This document shows, piece by piece, positions 35,509-44,829 of a stretch of 64,000 bases of DNA (its first letter is position 1; each line of letters begins with the position of its first letter). This stretch comes from Idiomarina rhizosphaerae. GTDB lineage: Bacteria > Pseudomonadota > Gammaproteobacteria > Enterobacterales > Alteromonadaceae. The DNA lies in the NCBI RefSeq assembly GCF_024159085.1, contig NZ_JAMZDE010000006.1, positions 62,001 through 126,000 of the forward strand, in the 5' to 3' direction. The notes beneath the pieces were generated by a model. The model saw only the letters and a program-made list of their open reading frames with translations. It was not told the origin of the DNA and ran no database searches. The position numbers and the translations under genes were made by a program.

Positions 35509-36878
35509 ACCCATTTGAACAAACGCTTAAGCAGTTAAAAAGCCATTTTGACAGCGGGCTCACTCGTCCGCTGTCATGGCGTTTAAACCAACTTCAGCAA
35601 CTTCAGCGCTTTCTCATTGAAAACGAAAAACCAATACTGCAAGCACTGAAAGCAGACCTCAACAAACACCCAAGCGAAGCGCGCTTAACCGAACTACAGT
35701 TCCTACAAAACGACATCAAACATACTATTAAAGCTCTGCCAAAGTGGAGCAAGCCTCACAAAGTTGGTAACCCTTTACTGGCCTGGCCGGCGAAAAGCCA
35801 GCTAGTACCTGAGCCGCTTGGTACGGTGCTAATTTTAGGTGCATGGAACTACCCTTTACAGTTACTTCTGGCGCCTTTAATTGCAGCCATTGCGGCCGGC
35901 AACTGCGCCGTCATAAAGCCCTCTGAACATGCGACGGCAACAGCAGACCTACTGGCGCGCCAGTTACCAGACTATCTGGACAATGCCGCGATAAAAATTG
36001 TGACCGGAGCAGCGACTGAATCGCAACAACTGACAGCACTGCCCTTCGATCACATTTTCTATACTGGCGGTGAAAACGCAGCCAAAGCTATTATGGCCGC
36101 TGCGGCCGAGAATTTGACCCCGGTCACGCTTGAACTTGGCGGTAAAAGCCCGGCGGTAGTTTTAGCCGATGCGCCAATACGAGTCACAGCTCGGCGTATT
36201 GTCTGGGGTAAATTCCTTAACGCCGGGCAAACCTGTATAGCACCAGATTACGTGCTGGTAGAAGACAGTGTTAAAGAACAGCTCATTGCCGCCATACGGG
36301 AGGAGCTAATTCAATTTTATGGCGAAGACCTTCAGCTCAGCAATGATTACGGCAGGATCATTCATCAGACTCACTGGCTGCGATTGACGCAAATGCTGGA
36401 AGGCGAAAACGTAGTTGTCGGCGGCGACTCTGATAAAAGCGAGCTTTATATTGCGCCCACAATAGTCGATGGTATAAAAGACGGCAGTGCGCTCATGCAG
36501 GAAGAAATTTTTGGTCCGTTACTGCCGGTTATAACCATTAAGTCTGCAGCGGATGCCATCGAGGAAATCCGTCGCCATCCAAAACCGTTAGCGCTCTATG
36601 TGTTTAGCAACAATCAGCGCCTGCTCGATTTATTTACACAGCAAGTGTCTGCCGGCAATGTTTGTTACAACGACACGCTCATGTTCATGCTGAACGATGA
36701 ATTGCCTTTTGGTGGCGTTGGTCGCAGCGGTATCGGCCGCTACCACGGTAAATGGGGCTTTGATACCTTCAGCCATTTAAAACCCGTGATGAAACGCAGT
36801 TTTCGCTTCGATGTCGCTTTACGCTACCCGCCTTACAGCAAGTTAAAAGATAAAATCTTATCCTGGTTTAGTCATTAA
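35505..36878 (+). CDS. Class 3 aldehyde dehydrogenase (fatty/coniferyl aldehyde type)
   Basis: A 457-residue aldehyde dehydrogenase of the shorter class 3 lineage, which lacks part of the N-terminal oligomerisation region. Motifs are LGAWNYPLQLLLAP, LELGGKSPAVV, catalytic Cys244 in NAGQTCIAPDY, LPFGGVGRSGIGRYHG and the C-terminal KWGFDTFSHLKPV. Members oxidise medium- or long-chain or aromatic aldehydes and sometimes have a membrane-binding tail; the hydrophobic, aromatic end here (YPPYSKLKDKILSWF) fits that. It is translationally coupled to gabD. Confidence 0.9.
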   Translation: MNPFEQTLKQLKSHFDSGLTRPLSWRLNQLQQLQRFLIENEKPILQALKADLNKHPSEARLTELQFLQNDIKHTIKALPKWSKPHKVGNPLLAWPAKSQLVPEPLGTVLILGAWNYPLQLLLAPLIAAIAAGNCAVIKPSEHATATADLLARQLPDYLDNAAIKIVTGAATESQQLTALPFDHIFYTGGENAAKAIMAAAAENLTPVTLELGGKSPAVVLADAPIRVTARRIVWGKFLNAGQTCIAPDYVLVEDSVKEQLIAAIREELIQFYGEDLQLSNDYGRIIHQTHWLRLTQMLEGENVVVGGDSDKSELYIAPTIVDGIKDGSALMQEEIFGPLLPVITIKSAADAIEEIRRHPKPLALYVFSNNQRLLDLFTQQVSAGNVCYNDTLMFMLNDELPFGGVGRSGIGRYHGKWGFDTFSHLKPVMKRSFRFDVALRYPPYSKLKDKILSWFSH

Positions 36879-36960
36879 CCATTGAAATTATGGACTCGCG
36901 TCAGCATATCCCTGATAACAGAGATTAAAGTGGCTTATTAAAACAGGAGCGTCGCAGCTG

Positions 36961-37812
36961 ATGTCCGAATCCAATATCGTTAACCTTGACTTGCAGAACT
37001 TTCAGCAAGTTTTGCTGGAAGGCTCAAAAGAGAAACTCATTATTATCGATTTTTGGGCTGACTGGTGTGAACCCTGCAAACAACTTATGCCAGTGCTTGA
37101 AAAGCTGGCTATACAATACAGTGATCAAATTATTCTCGCCAAGATAAATTGTGATGAGCAGCAAGAATTAGCCGCCCAGTTTGGTATTCGCAGTTTACCT
37201 ACCGTAGCCTTTTTTAAAGACGGTCAGCCAGTTGACAGTTTCGGTGGAGTGAAAACCGAAGGTGAAATTCGGGAAATACTGACGAAACACCTGCCCAGCC
37301 CGTCAGATGACTTAATTCAACAAGCTCATGTCGCTATGGGCGAAGGTGACACGAATACGGCTTATACTCTGGCTAAACAAGCTTACGATTTAGACAACAC
37401 CAATATGCAGGCTCTTAAACTCTTAGCCGAAGCCGCAGTCGATGCCGGTCGCCTGGATCAGGCCAAAGAGCTGGTCGCTAAGATTCCACTGGTCGAGCAA
37501 GACAGTGATTATCAGCGTATAAAAGGCAAGCTTGAGCTGGCCGAAGATGCCGCTGACTCTCCGGAATTACGTGCGTTGCAGGAGCAAGTAGAAAATAACC
37601 CCGACGACCTGGCTTTAAAATTACAGTTGGCACTTAAATTTCATGAAGCAAATCGTGATGAAGAAGCCCTGCAGCAGGTTTTCATTGTGTTGGGTAGAGA
37701 CGTCAATTTCGCTGATGCGAAAAAATACGCCCTCGATATTATCAATTCGTTACCCGATGGTGATCCTCTGGCAGCGACCTATCGTAGAAAATTGTACAGC
37801 ACAATGTATTGA
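36961..37812 (+). CDS. cnoX: Thioredoxin-like co-chaperone CnoX/YbbN
   Basis: A thioredoxin domain (residues 1-115) followed by tetratricopeptide repeats (about 120-283), the architecture of YbbN/CnoX, which protects proteins from chlorine or oxidative stress and passes them to GroEL and DnaK. The active site is DWCEPCK with Cys36 and Cys39, so it keeps a CXXC pair, unlike E. coli where one Cys is lost. It may therefore be an active thiol reductase. It is 283 residues and is followed by its own terminator. Confidence 0.9.
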   Translation: MSESNIVNLDLQNFQQVLLEGSKEKLIIIDFWADWCEPCKQLMPVLEKLAIQYSDQIILAKINCDEQQELAAQFGIRSLPTVAFFKDGQPVDSFGGVKTEGEIREILTKHLPSPSDDLIQQAHVAMGEGDTNTAYTLAKQAYDLDNTNMQALKLLAEAAVDAGRLDQAKELVAKIPLVEQDSDYQRIKGKLELAEDAADSPELRALQEQVENNPDDLALKLQLALKFHEANRDEEALQQVFIVLGRDVNFADAKKYALDIINSLPDGDPLAATYRRKLYSTMY

Positions 37813-37851
37813 AGACCTGCATTGGTGGTTGTTCACTAGCAGCAGTGTTTG

Positions 37852-37879
37852 GCCGGCTTCCCCAGCCGGCTTCTTTTTG
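37852..37879 (+). terminator. Intrinsic terminator of cnoX
   Basis: The stem GCCGGC / GCCGGC with a seven-base loop is followed by TTCTTTTTG. Confidence 0.8.
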
Positions 37880-37905
37880 TCCTGACGTTTTGTAATAATG
37901 AACTC

Positions 37906-39027
37906 ATGCAAGAAAACTATAAGCAAAGCATTCAGTCCGGTGCGCTCCAGCCCGATAAATATCAGTTAAAGGCGGTAAAAGCACTACAGCAACGACTGGA
38001 CTCACTTGCACAAGGACATAAACCGAAAAGTCTTTACTTATTCGGCCCGGTCGGCCGGGGAAAAACCTTGCTGATGGATATGTTTTATCAGCATCTTTTT
38101 GAAAACAAGGCCATTCGACTGCATTTTCACCATTTTATGGCCAAAATCCACGAAGAACTTAATCACCTTCAGGGCGAAGCTAACCCTATGCAAATTATTG
38201 CTAAGAGGTGGTCACAGCACTATTCGATAATCTGTCTGGATGAGTTTTTCGTTGAAGATATTGGCGACGCAATGATTTTAGCCGGGCTATGGCATGCATT
38301 GTTCAACGAGGGTGTTAGTTTAATAACAACCTCGAACGTCCCACCCAATGAGCTCTACAGAGATGGCTTGGCGCGTCATCGCTTCGAACCTACAATAGAT
38401 TTATTGAATAAAGAGTGTGACTGCCTGGACTTAGGTATGGGCGTTGATTATCGCCGACTGCACGAAACAGATTTACCTTATTACCTTAAGCAAGGCACTC
38501 TGCAACAACTCCGCTCACTTGCAGAAAGCTGTTTCGGTAGCACAAAAGAAACCCCCTCCGTTAGGATAATGAACCGCGAAATCCCCTGTTTATGGCAAAA
38601 TAATAAAGTGATTGGCTTTGATTTTATGTCACTCTGCTCAGGTCCCAGAAGTCAGCGCGACTATATGGAGCTGGCCGATAGTTATGCTGCTATTGCAGTA
38701 CATAAGGTTCCGGCCTTTTCTTATATACCGGATAAAGACCTGGTACATGGAGTAGAGGAAACCTACCAACGCGAACATCAGACAAATATTGTCAGCAAAC
38801 TGGATAACGAAGCCCGCCGTTTTATTGCTTTAGTCGATGAGTGCTATGACCGAAAGTGTCACTTATTGGTAACCGCTGAAACCGACATTGATAGATTGTA
38901 TCAGGCCAGACAATTGGCTTTTCCTTTCCGGCGTTGTGTTTCACGGCTTTTTGAAATGCAGCAATGGAGCGACTCAATTCAGGGAAACACGCTGGTAAAA
39001 AGACGCCAATCTGTTCCAGAGAGTTGA
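37906..39027 (+). CDS. zapE: Cell division protein ZapE (AFG1-like ATPase)
   Basis: ZapE is an AFG1-family ATPase that binds FtsZ and acts at the division ring under stress. The 373-residue protein has Walker A FGPVGRGKTLLMD, HFHHFMAKIHEEL, Walker B IICLDEFFVEDIGDA, TTSNVPPNELYRDGLAR with the sensor Asn, and the C-terminal RRCVSRLFEMQ. The ATG at 37906 matches the family start and lies after the upstream terminator; the longer frame from 37849 would run through it. Length agrees with the E. coli protein. Confidence 0.94.
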   Translation: MQENYKQSIQSGALQPDKYQLKAVKALQQRLDSLAQGHKPKSLYLFGPVGRGKTLLMDMFYQHLFENKAIRLHFHHFMAKIHEELNHLQGEANPMQIIAKRWSQHYSIICLDEFFVEDIGDAMILAGLWHALFNEGVSLITTSNVPPNELYRDGLARHRFEPTIDLLNKECDCLDLGMGVDYRRLHETDLPYYLKQGTLQQLRSLAESCFGSTKETPSVRIMNREIPCLWQNNKVIGFDFMSLCSGPRSQRDYMELADSYAAIAVHKVPAFSYIPDKDLVHGVEETYQREHQTNIVSKLDNEARRFIALVDECYDRKCHLLVTAETDIDRLYQARQLAFPFRRCVSRLFEMQQWSDSIQGNTLVKRRQSVPES

Positions 39028-39276
39028 ATTCCCTGTATTTACCAGCGTGTTAAAACTGAGTTAATGAAATGTTATCTAATTTGCAACAAATTCCAATATT
39101 ACAATTGTCATGGATGTTAAAATAAGTTTTGTTTCCAAGCCGGATTTCCCGCATTCTGCCGCACAAACAGTCATTAGCTGCTTGCCGTTAAATTAACGCC
39201 TTGCTAGGATTGCTGGAATTTGCTGAACAGCAGCGCTTAAAAAGCGTAAAACAAAAACGATAAAAGAAGGTTCAGA
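39028..39276 (+). promoter_or_regulatory. Intergenic region upstream of the NSS transporter
   Basis: No gene is visible in 249 bases. It holds an odd-centre palindrome CGTTAA-A-TTAACG at 39186-39198 and a small GCGCTT / AAGCGT hairpin near 39234-39247, just ahead of the ribosome site of the transporter. Both may be regulatory; a convincing -35/-10 pair is not seen. Confidence 0.3.
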
Positions 39277-40695
39277 ATGAGCGAACAACGCGATCAATTT
39301 AGCTCTAAGATTGGCTTCATATTAGCAGCGGCAGGTTCTGCCGTCGGCATTGGTAACTTAGTTGGGTTCCCCGTTGCTGCCACCAAGAATGGCGGTGGGG
39401 CATTTTTAATTATCTATGCGTTATTCGTTGCCTTTATCTGCGTGCCAGTTATGTTGGCGGAAATGGGTCTGGGCCGGCGCGCTCAAAAAAGCCCTTTAGG
39501 TTCATATAAATCTCTGGCACCAAACAATAAAGGCTGGCATCTTGCCGGCTTACTGGCCGTTATCACTCCGTTTATGATTGCAGTTTTCTACATGGTCATT
39601 ACGGTGTGGATCTTCGGTTACCTCTGGCATTCAGTCACTGGTAACCTTGATATGCTCGCTGACGCCGAATACTTTGGCCAATTCGTAAACGATTATGGTT
39701 TTGTTGGTTTTCTTATTGCAGTGACAATAATCGTCAATGTCATCTTACTCGGTGGTGTTCGTCAGGGGATAGAGAAAGCCGCGAAATTCCTGATGCCAGC
39801 ATTGTTTATTATGCTCATTTTGCTGGTTATCTTTGTACTTTCGCTGGATAACGCCGTGCTCGGCCTTGAGTTTTATCTGGTTCCCGACTTTTCAAAAATT
39901 GATGGTTCGGTAATAAACGGCGCATTATCGCAGGCATTTTTCTCGTTATCGCTCGGTATGGGCATTTTAATAACCTATGGCTCTTATTTCAGCCGTAATG
40001 ATGACATTGTCACCTCAGGTAAACTGGTCGCTTTAACAGATACAGCTGTTGCCTTTACCGCCGGTTTAATGACTCTGCCAGCCATATTCGCCATCAATCC
40101 AAATACTAATCCGAACTCGTTGAGCGACTCTTCGGTTAGTATGATTTTCTCTTTCTTTCCGCAAATATTCATTGCTCTGGAAGGCGTTGTGGGCTATGTC
40201 GGCGCAAGCATTGCCGCTACTATCTTCTTCCTCTTAACCTTTATTGCGGCCATTACGTCTTTGGTTTCTATTCTTGAAGTACCAACCGCCGCGGTCATTG
40301 AGCGAGCGAAGATAAGTCGTAAAAAAGCTCTGCTGTTCATGGGTATTGCGGTAACGGTATTGACGCTTATTGCCGCTACCTCTTTTGGTTTTGTTCCGGC
40401 ATTCACTGAGTTTACTTTCTATGCTGACACGCCTAAGTCAGTTTTCGATGTAATCTATGATGTTTTTTACGACACCATCTTGCCGCTGAATGGTCTTTTA
40501 ATTTGCTTATTTGTCAGTTTTCACTGGCGCCGTAAGAACCTGGATTCGGAACTTGCTGAAGGCAACCCCGGTTATCCAAATACACTACTGGCCAAATATG
40601 TGCGCTTATCTATCTGTACCTTCATTCCGTTGATATTAGCGGCGGTATTTATTAATACGGTGCTGACTAAATTCTTCGCTTACCCTATTTTCTAA
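39277..40695 (+). CDS. Sodium-dependent transporter of the NSS (SNF) family
   Basis: A 472-residue secondary transporter with eleven to twelve membrane helices, which by family imports an amino acid or related amine with Na+. The first helix reads GFILAAAGSAVGIGNLVGFPVAATKNGGGAF. LeuT has GNFLRFP at this place; the Arg that forms the outer gate is Gly here. Helix 6 has SQAFFSLSLGMGILITYGSY, a typical unwound substrate-binding stretch. The substrate is not deducible. TmcA begins one base after its stop. Confidence 0.9.
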   Translation: MSEQRDQFSSKIGFILAAAGSAVGIGNLVGFPVAATKNGGGAFLIIYALFVAFICVPVMLAEMGLGRRAQKSPLGSYKSLAPNNKGWHLAGLLAVITPFMIAVFYMVITVWIFGYLWHSVTGNLDMLADAEYFGQFVNDYGFVGFLIAVTIIVNVILLGGVRQGIEKAAKFLMPALFIMLILLVIFVLSLDNAVLGLEFYLVPDFSKIDGSVINGALSQAFFSLSLGMGILITYGSYFSRNDDIVTSGKLVALTDTAVAFTAGLMTLPAIFAINPNTNPNSLSDSSVSMIFSFFPQIFIALEGVVGYVGASIAATIFFLLTFIAAITSLVSILEVPTAAVIERAKISRKKALLFMGIAVTVLTLIAATSFGFVPAFTEFTFYADTPKSVFDVIYDVFYDTILPLNGLLICLFVSFHWRRKNLDSELAEGNPGYPNTLLAKYVRLSICTFIPLILAAVFINTVLTKFFAYPIF

Positions 40696-40696
40696 A

Positions 40697-42535
40697 ATGT
40701 CAGAACGCAGCGGTTACCGACAACTCCAACTGCTGCAAGATGCGAGCCTCTGGCGCGAATACTGCGAGGCTCGCTCTGACAGTTCTATCTACTTATCAAA
40801 CCAACAGACTCATGCCGATGCCGTACTCTCCCGTTACCGGGATTATCTGGGGCATGAGTTTGAACAAGTCTGGATAGACTGCCAAGACGGTTTGCACGCC
40901 GACGCCATAGCCGCACTTTGTGGCACCGTTACCACCGGTGGTCTGTTGTCTATTTTACTTCCGGCTAAGAGCAGCGCCATGAGTCACCGCATGGAGCGTT
41001 TTGCCGAAAAGCACTTTGCCGAGTCAAATACCCACATGCAGTCATCGGTCAGCGAACCCGAAACACGTTCAGCAAATGAGACGCTACAGCTAACCAATGA
41101 GCAGAGCTCTATTTTTAACGCTCTTACGCAAAGCACAGAAAAACCATACGAAACTCATATCATTACCGCCGAACGCGGTCGCGGTAAAAGCACCTTGTTG
41201 GGTCAGGCGCTTGCCCAAGCAAAAGAGCACAGTTCGATTATCGTAACGGCACCACGAAAGGCCAATGCTAAAATTTTGCTACAGCAGGCGCCGGAAGCTC
41301 ATTTCGTTGCCTGGGATAAGCTACTGGAACAACCCAGTAATTCGGAAATAACATTAATTATTGATGAAGCAGCGGGTCTGCCATTGTGGGTAACAGAACA
41401 GCTATGCCAAAAATTTAATCCCTGGCTGCTTGCCACAACCGTTGCTGGTTATGAAGGTTGTGGTCGTGGTTTTGCCGTGCACTTTACTGACTGGGCTAAG
41501 AAAACCTTGCCACAGATATCGGTTCACCAGCTGACTCAACCATTACGCTGGCCCGTAAATGATCCGTTAGAGCAATGGCTGACCGACACTTTTCTCCTTA
41601 ACGAACAGCCAGTAACACAATTCGGGATCCGGGAGTCCGGCACTTTTATTAAACACGCATCGGAACTTGAAGAAGATATGCTGCAACAGTGTTTTCAACT
41701 TCTTCTCAACGCACATTACCAAAGTAGCCCGAATGACCTTAACCTGCTGCTGACCGAACCCGGACATAGGCTCGCATATCAGTCCACGAACGGAGAAGTT
41801 ACTGCGGTTGCCTGGCTTATGAGTGAAGGGCCCATTTTATCGCCATTAAAAGAAGAAGTCAGACAAGGGCAAAGACGCCCCAAAGGAAATTTACTGCCTC
41901 AGGCCATAGGCTACTTTCTGCAACAGGACTGGGCTATGGATTTACATTGGCTCAGAGTTGCACGTATTGCGGTACCAGCAGCGAAAAGACGACGTAAAAT
42001 CGCCTCCGAATTGCTGGCTGAGATTTACCGGTGGGCACTGGACAACAATTACCAAATGCTGGGCACCAGTTTTGCCTGGTCACCGGGACTGGATAATTTC
42101 TGGAAGAAGAATGGCTATGCCCTTTGGCGCCTCAGTAGCCGTATAGACAGCGTATCCGCACGGCCAGCGGCTATTTATGTCCAACCTCTATCAAATGAGT
42201 TCACTGGTTTATGCCAAGTATGCCAATTGCTCAACCAGTGGGGACATAACCAGCTACAATGGTTGTCAGGTGGCAAAGAAATGCTGCAACTAACAGAAGA
42301 AAGCAATGAGATAAGAACAAGCCTTATTCAAGCATACCGTGTTAAGGCAATACCTTTTGACGCGGCACATTTTGCCTTAGCGCAGTGGTTTTATTGGCAA
42401 CATAATCAACACCCTTTGACCGAACTGCTATGTAACTCATCAACAACACTCAAACATCTGGGCGAGTATTGGGGGGGAATATCGCAGCGTCTGGCAAATG
42501 AAAATCTCTGTAAAGAAGTGCTCTCACTACACTAA
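40697..42535 (+). CDS. tmcA: tRNA(Met) cytidine acetyltransferase
   Basis: TmcA makes N4-acetylcytidine at the wobble base of elongator tRNA-Met, using acetyl-CoA and ATP. The 612-residue protein has a helicase-like ATPase with Walker A ITAERGRGKSTLLGQ and Walker B LIIDEAAGLPL, then a GNAT acetyltransferase part (WLRVARIAVPAAKRRRKIASELL, LGTSFAWSPGLDNFWKKNGY). It is somewhat shorter than the 671 residues of the E. coli enzyme. It may be transcribed together with the transporter before it. Confidence 0.93.
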   Translation: MSERSGYRQLQLLQDASLWREYCEARSDSSIYLSNQQTHADAVLSRYRDYLGHEFEQVWIDCQDGLHADAIAALCGTVTTGGLLSILLPAKSSAMSHRMERFAEKHFAESNTHMQSSVSEPETRSANETLQLTNEQSSIFNALTQSTEKPYETHIITAERGRGKSTLLGQALAQAKEHSSIIVTAPRKANAKILLQQAPEAHFVAWDKLLEQPSNSEITLIIDEAAGLPLWVTEQLCQKFNPWLLATTVAGYEGCGRGFAVHFTDWAKKTLPQISVHQLTQPLRWPVNDPLEQWLTDTFLLNEQPVTQFGIRESGTFIKHASELEEDMLQQCFQLLLNAHYQSSPNDLNLLLTEPGHRLAYQSTNGEVTAVAWLMSEGPILSPLKEEVRQGQRRPKGNLLPQAIGYFLQQDWAMDLHWLRVARIAVPAAKRRRKIASELLAEIYRWALDNNYQMLGTSFAWSPGLDNFWKKNGYALWRLSSRIDSVSARPAAIYVQPLSNEFTGLCQVCQLLNQWGHNQLQWLSGGKEMLQLTEESNEIRTSLIQAYRVKAIPFDAAHFALAQWFYWQHNQHPLTELLCNSSTTLKHLGEYWGGISQRLANENLCKEVLSLH

Positions 42536-42600
42536 TGTGACTTGTTGTTTTGACAGCAAATTCCTATGATCACCGCAGAACCTAAACAGGAAGCCCAACC

Positions 42601-44757
42601 ATGACTCGTTATTCAGCTTTTATTCTTTGTTCAACTGTGTTGATACTGAGTGCCTGTAGCTCTTTCGAACAGGAAAAAGAACAACCTGACGGCCCTTACC
42701 CCGAAACTAAAACCGTCGAGCAGCAAGATGATTATCACGGTACCCGGGTTGAAGATCCTTACCGCTGGCTAGAGCAGGATAACCAGGAAGTGTCTAATTG
42801 GGTGGATGCGCAAAACCAGTTATCTACTCCTTTATTGCAAAATCTTCCGGCGTTCGCGGGCATTAAAGACCGCATGACTGAACTGTGGAATTATGAAAAA
42901 GTCAGCACGCCTTTTCGCTATGCCGACCGGTACTTTTATTTCTCAAACGACGGCCTTCAGAATCAGTCCGTGCTTTACACCATGACAGATTTAAACAGTG
43001 CCCCAGATGTTTTGATTAACCCTAATAACTTCAGCGACGACGGAACCGTCTCGCTGGCACGTATTAATGTTTCTCCCCGCGCTACCTATGTTGCTTATGC
43101 CACTTCTGACGGAGGCAGTGACTGGACGGAAATAAAAGTCCGTAATGTCGAATCAGGAAAAGACACCAGTGATGTTATTGAAGGGGTAAAATTTACCGAA
43201 GTCGCCTGGCTGCCAAACGAACGTGGTTTTTATTACAGCCGCTATCCTGAAAATAAAGACGGCAGCTTTGATGATACAAAACCTGTCAGTGTCTATTTTC
43301 ACAAACTGGGAACGAAACAAAGCGACGACGAGCTGATTTTTGCTTTTGATAACCAACCCGACCTAAACCCTTACGCAAAAGTATCGGACGACGGTAAGTA
43401 CTTACTTATTGATGTCTTTAAAGGCTACGATGCTAATGCAGTATACCTGCGTCCGCTAGCACAGGAAGATGCACCTTTTGAAGGGCTTTTCACCAAGTGG
43501 GACGGTCAATATCAATACGTTACCAGCCAAAAAGGCCAGCTGTATTTTAAAACCACGAATGAAGCGTCGACAGGTCGTGTCGTTGCCGTTGACCCCAAAC
43601 AACCTGAACCTGAGAACTGGAAAGAAATTATTGCCGCTAAAACCCATACACTGAAAGACGTACATGCGGTAAACGGCCAACTATTTGCACATTATTTTCA
43701 GTCAGCGCGCTCACGAGTGGCTATATTTGATATAAAAGGAACCATGCTTCAGGAGCTGGCTTTACCCGGTATTGGATCAATTAGCGGTTTTGAAGGCAGC
43801 CATAAAGCACCCGATGTATTCTTTTCCTTCAAAAGCTTTACCGAGCCGGGAAAGATCTATCGCTACCAGCCTGACCAACGACGTACCACCTTGTGGTATG
43901 AAACCAAAGTGCCGGCCGAGTTAGATCAATATACAACCGAGCAAGTGGTATACAACAGTGCCGATGGCACCGAAGTCCCAATGTTTTTAGTGCACCACAA
44001 GAACATTGAACTTAACGGCGAAAACCCAACGCTGTTATATGGCTATGGCGGCTTCAATATTTCTATTACGCCAGATTACGACACAACCCGTCTTATCTGG
44101 TTAGAAATGGGCGGCGTACTGGCCATTCCAAACCTTCGCGGCGGCGGCGAATTTGGTGAAATGTGGCATCAACAAGGCACTAAAGAAAACAAGCAAAACG
44201 TCTTTGACGATTTTATTGCCGCCGCTGAATGGTTAATAAACAACAACTACACCAACAAGAATAAGCTAGCTATTCAGGGACGCAGTAACGGCGGTTTATT
44301 GGTCGGCGCCACAATGACTCAGCGTCCTGAATTGTTTGCCGCGGCCCTTCCTGCCGTTGGTGTTATGGATATGCTGAGATACCAACTGCCCAGCGCCAAT
44401 GCTCGAGGCTGGAGTAGTGAATTTGGTTTAAGCGAAAATAAAGAGGACTTCAAAACTCTTTATGCTTACTCGCCGGTGCATAATACCGAGAGCGGCACCT
44501 GTTATCCGGCAACCTTGATCACTACCGGCGACCACGATAATCGAGTGGTTCCGTGGCACAGCTACAAATTTGCAGCTGCACTGCAACGTGACCAAAGTTG
44601 CGATCAGCCCATACTGTTAAACGTAGAGACTCGCGCTGGTCACGGAGCCGGTACACCAACATGGATGCGCATTGAAGAACATGCCGAAAACTGGGCCTTT
44701 TTACATAAGCATTTAGGTATGAATTCAGAGGTAGCAGAAAGCAACGCTTCTGAATGA
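42601..44757 (+). CDS. Prolyl oligopeptidase (S9A), predicted lipoprotein
   Basis: A serine peptidase that cuts short peptides after proline. The signal peptide has a lipobox (LSAC, residues 16-19), so the enzyme sits on the envelope. The beta-propeller takes residues about 100-440 after an N-terminal VEDPYRWLEQ segment. The catalytic domain has YGYGGFNISITP, the nucleophile Ser562 in GRSNGGLLVGA, DHDNRVVPWHS and the catalytic His681 in AGHGAGTPT. At 718 residues it is full length. In a proline-using organism it would supply proline peptides for PutA. Confidence 0.94.
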   Translation: MTRYSAFILCSTVLILSACSSFEQEKEQPDGPYPETKTVEQQDDYHGTRVEDPYRWLEQDNQEVSNWVDAQNQLSTPLLQNLPAFAGIKDRMTELWNYEKVSTPFRYADRYFYFSNDGLQNQSVLYTMTDLNSAPDVLINPNNFSDDGTVSLARINVSPRATYVAYATSDGGSDWTEIKVRNVESGKDTSDVIEGVKFTEVAWLPNERGFYYSRYPENKDGSFDDTKPVSVYFHKLGTKQSDDELIFAFDNQPDLNPYAKVSDDGKYLLIDVFKGYDANAVYLRPLAQEDAPFEGLFTKWDGQYQYVTSQKGQLYFKTTNEASTGRVVAVDPKQPEPENWKEIIAAKTHTLKDVHAVNGQLFAHYFQSARSRVAIFDIKGTMLQELALPGIGSISGFEGSHKAPDVFFSFKSFTEPGKIYRYQPDQRRTTLWYETKVPAELDQYTTEQVVYNSADGTEVPMFLVHHKNIELNGENPTLLYGYGGFNISITPDYDTTRLIWLEMGGVLAIPNLRGGGEFGEMWHQQGTKENKQNVFDDFIAAAEWLINNNYTNKNKLAIQGRSNGGLLVGATMTQRPELFAAALPAVGVMDMLRYQLPSANARGWSSEFGLSENKEDFKTLYAYSPVHNTESGTCYPATLITTGDHDNRVVPWHSYKFAAALQRDQSCDQPILLNVETRAGHGAGTPTWMRIEEHAENWAFLHKHLGMNSEVAESNASE

Positions 44758-44829
44758 TGATTTCATAAAAATATGCTATCTTTCGCAGCAACTTTATTAG
44801 TTAAAAGATTTCTGTGAAGGATAGCATTC

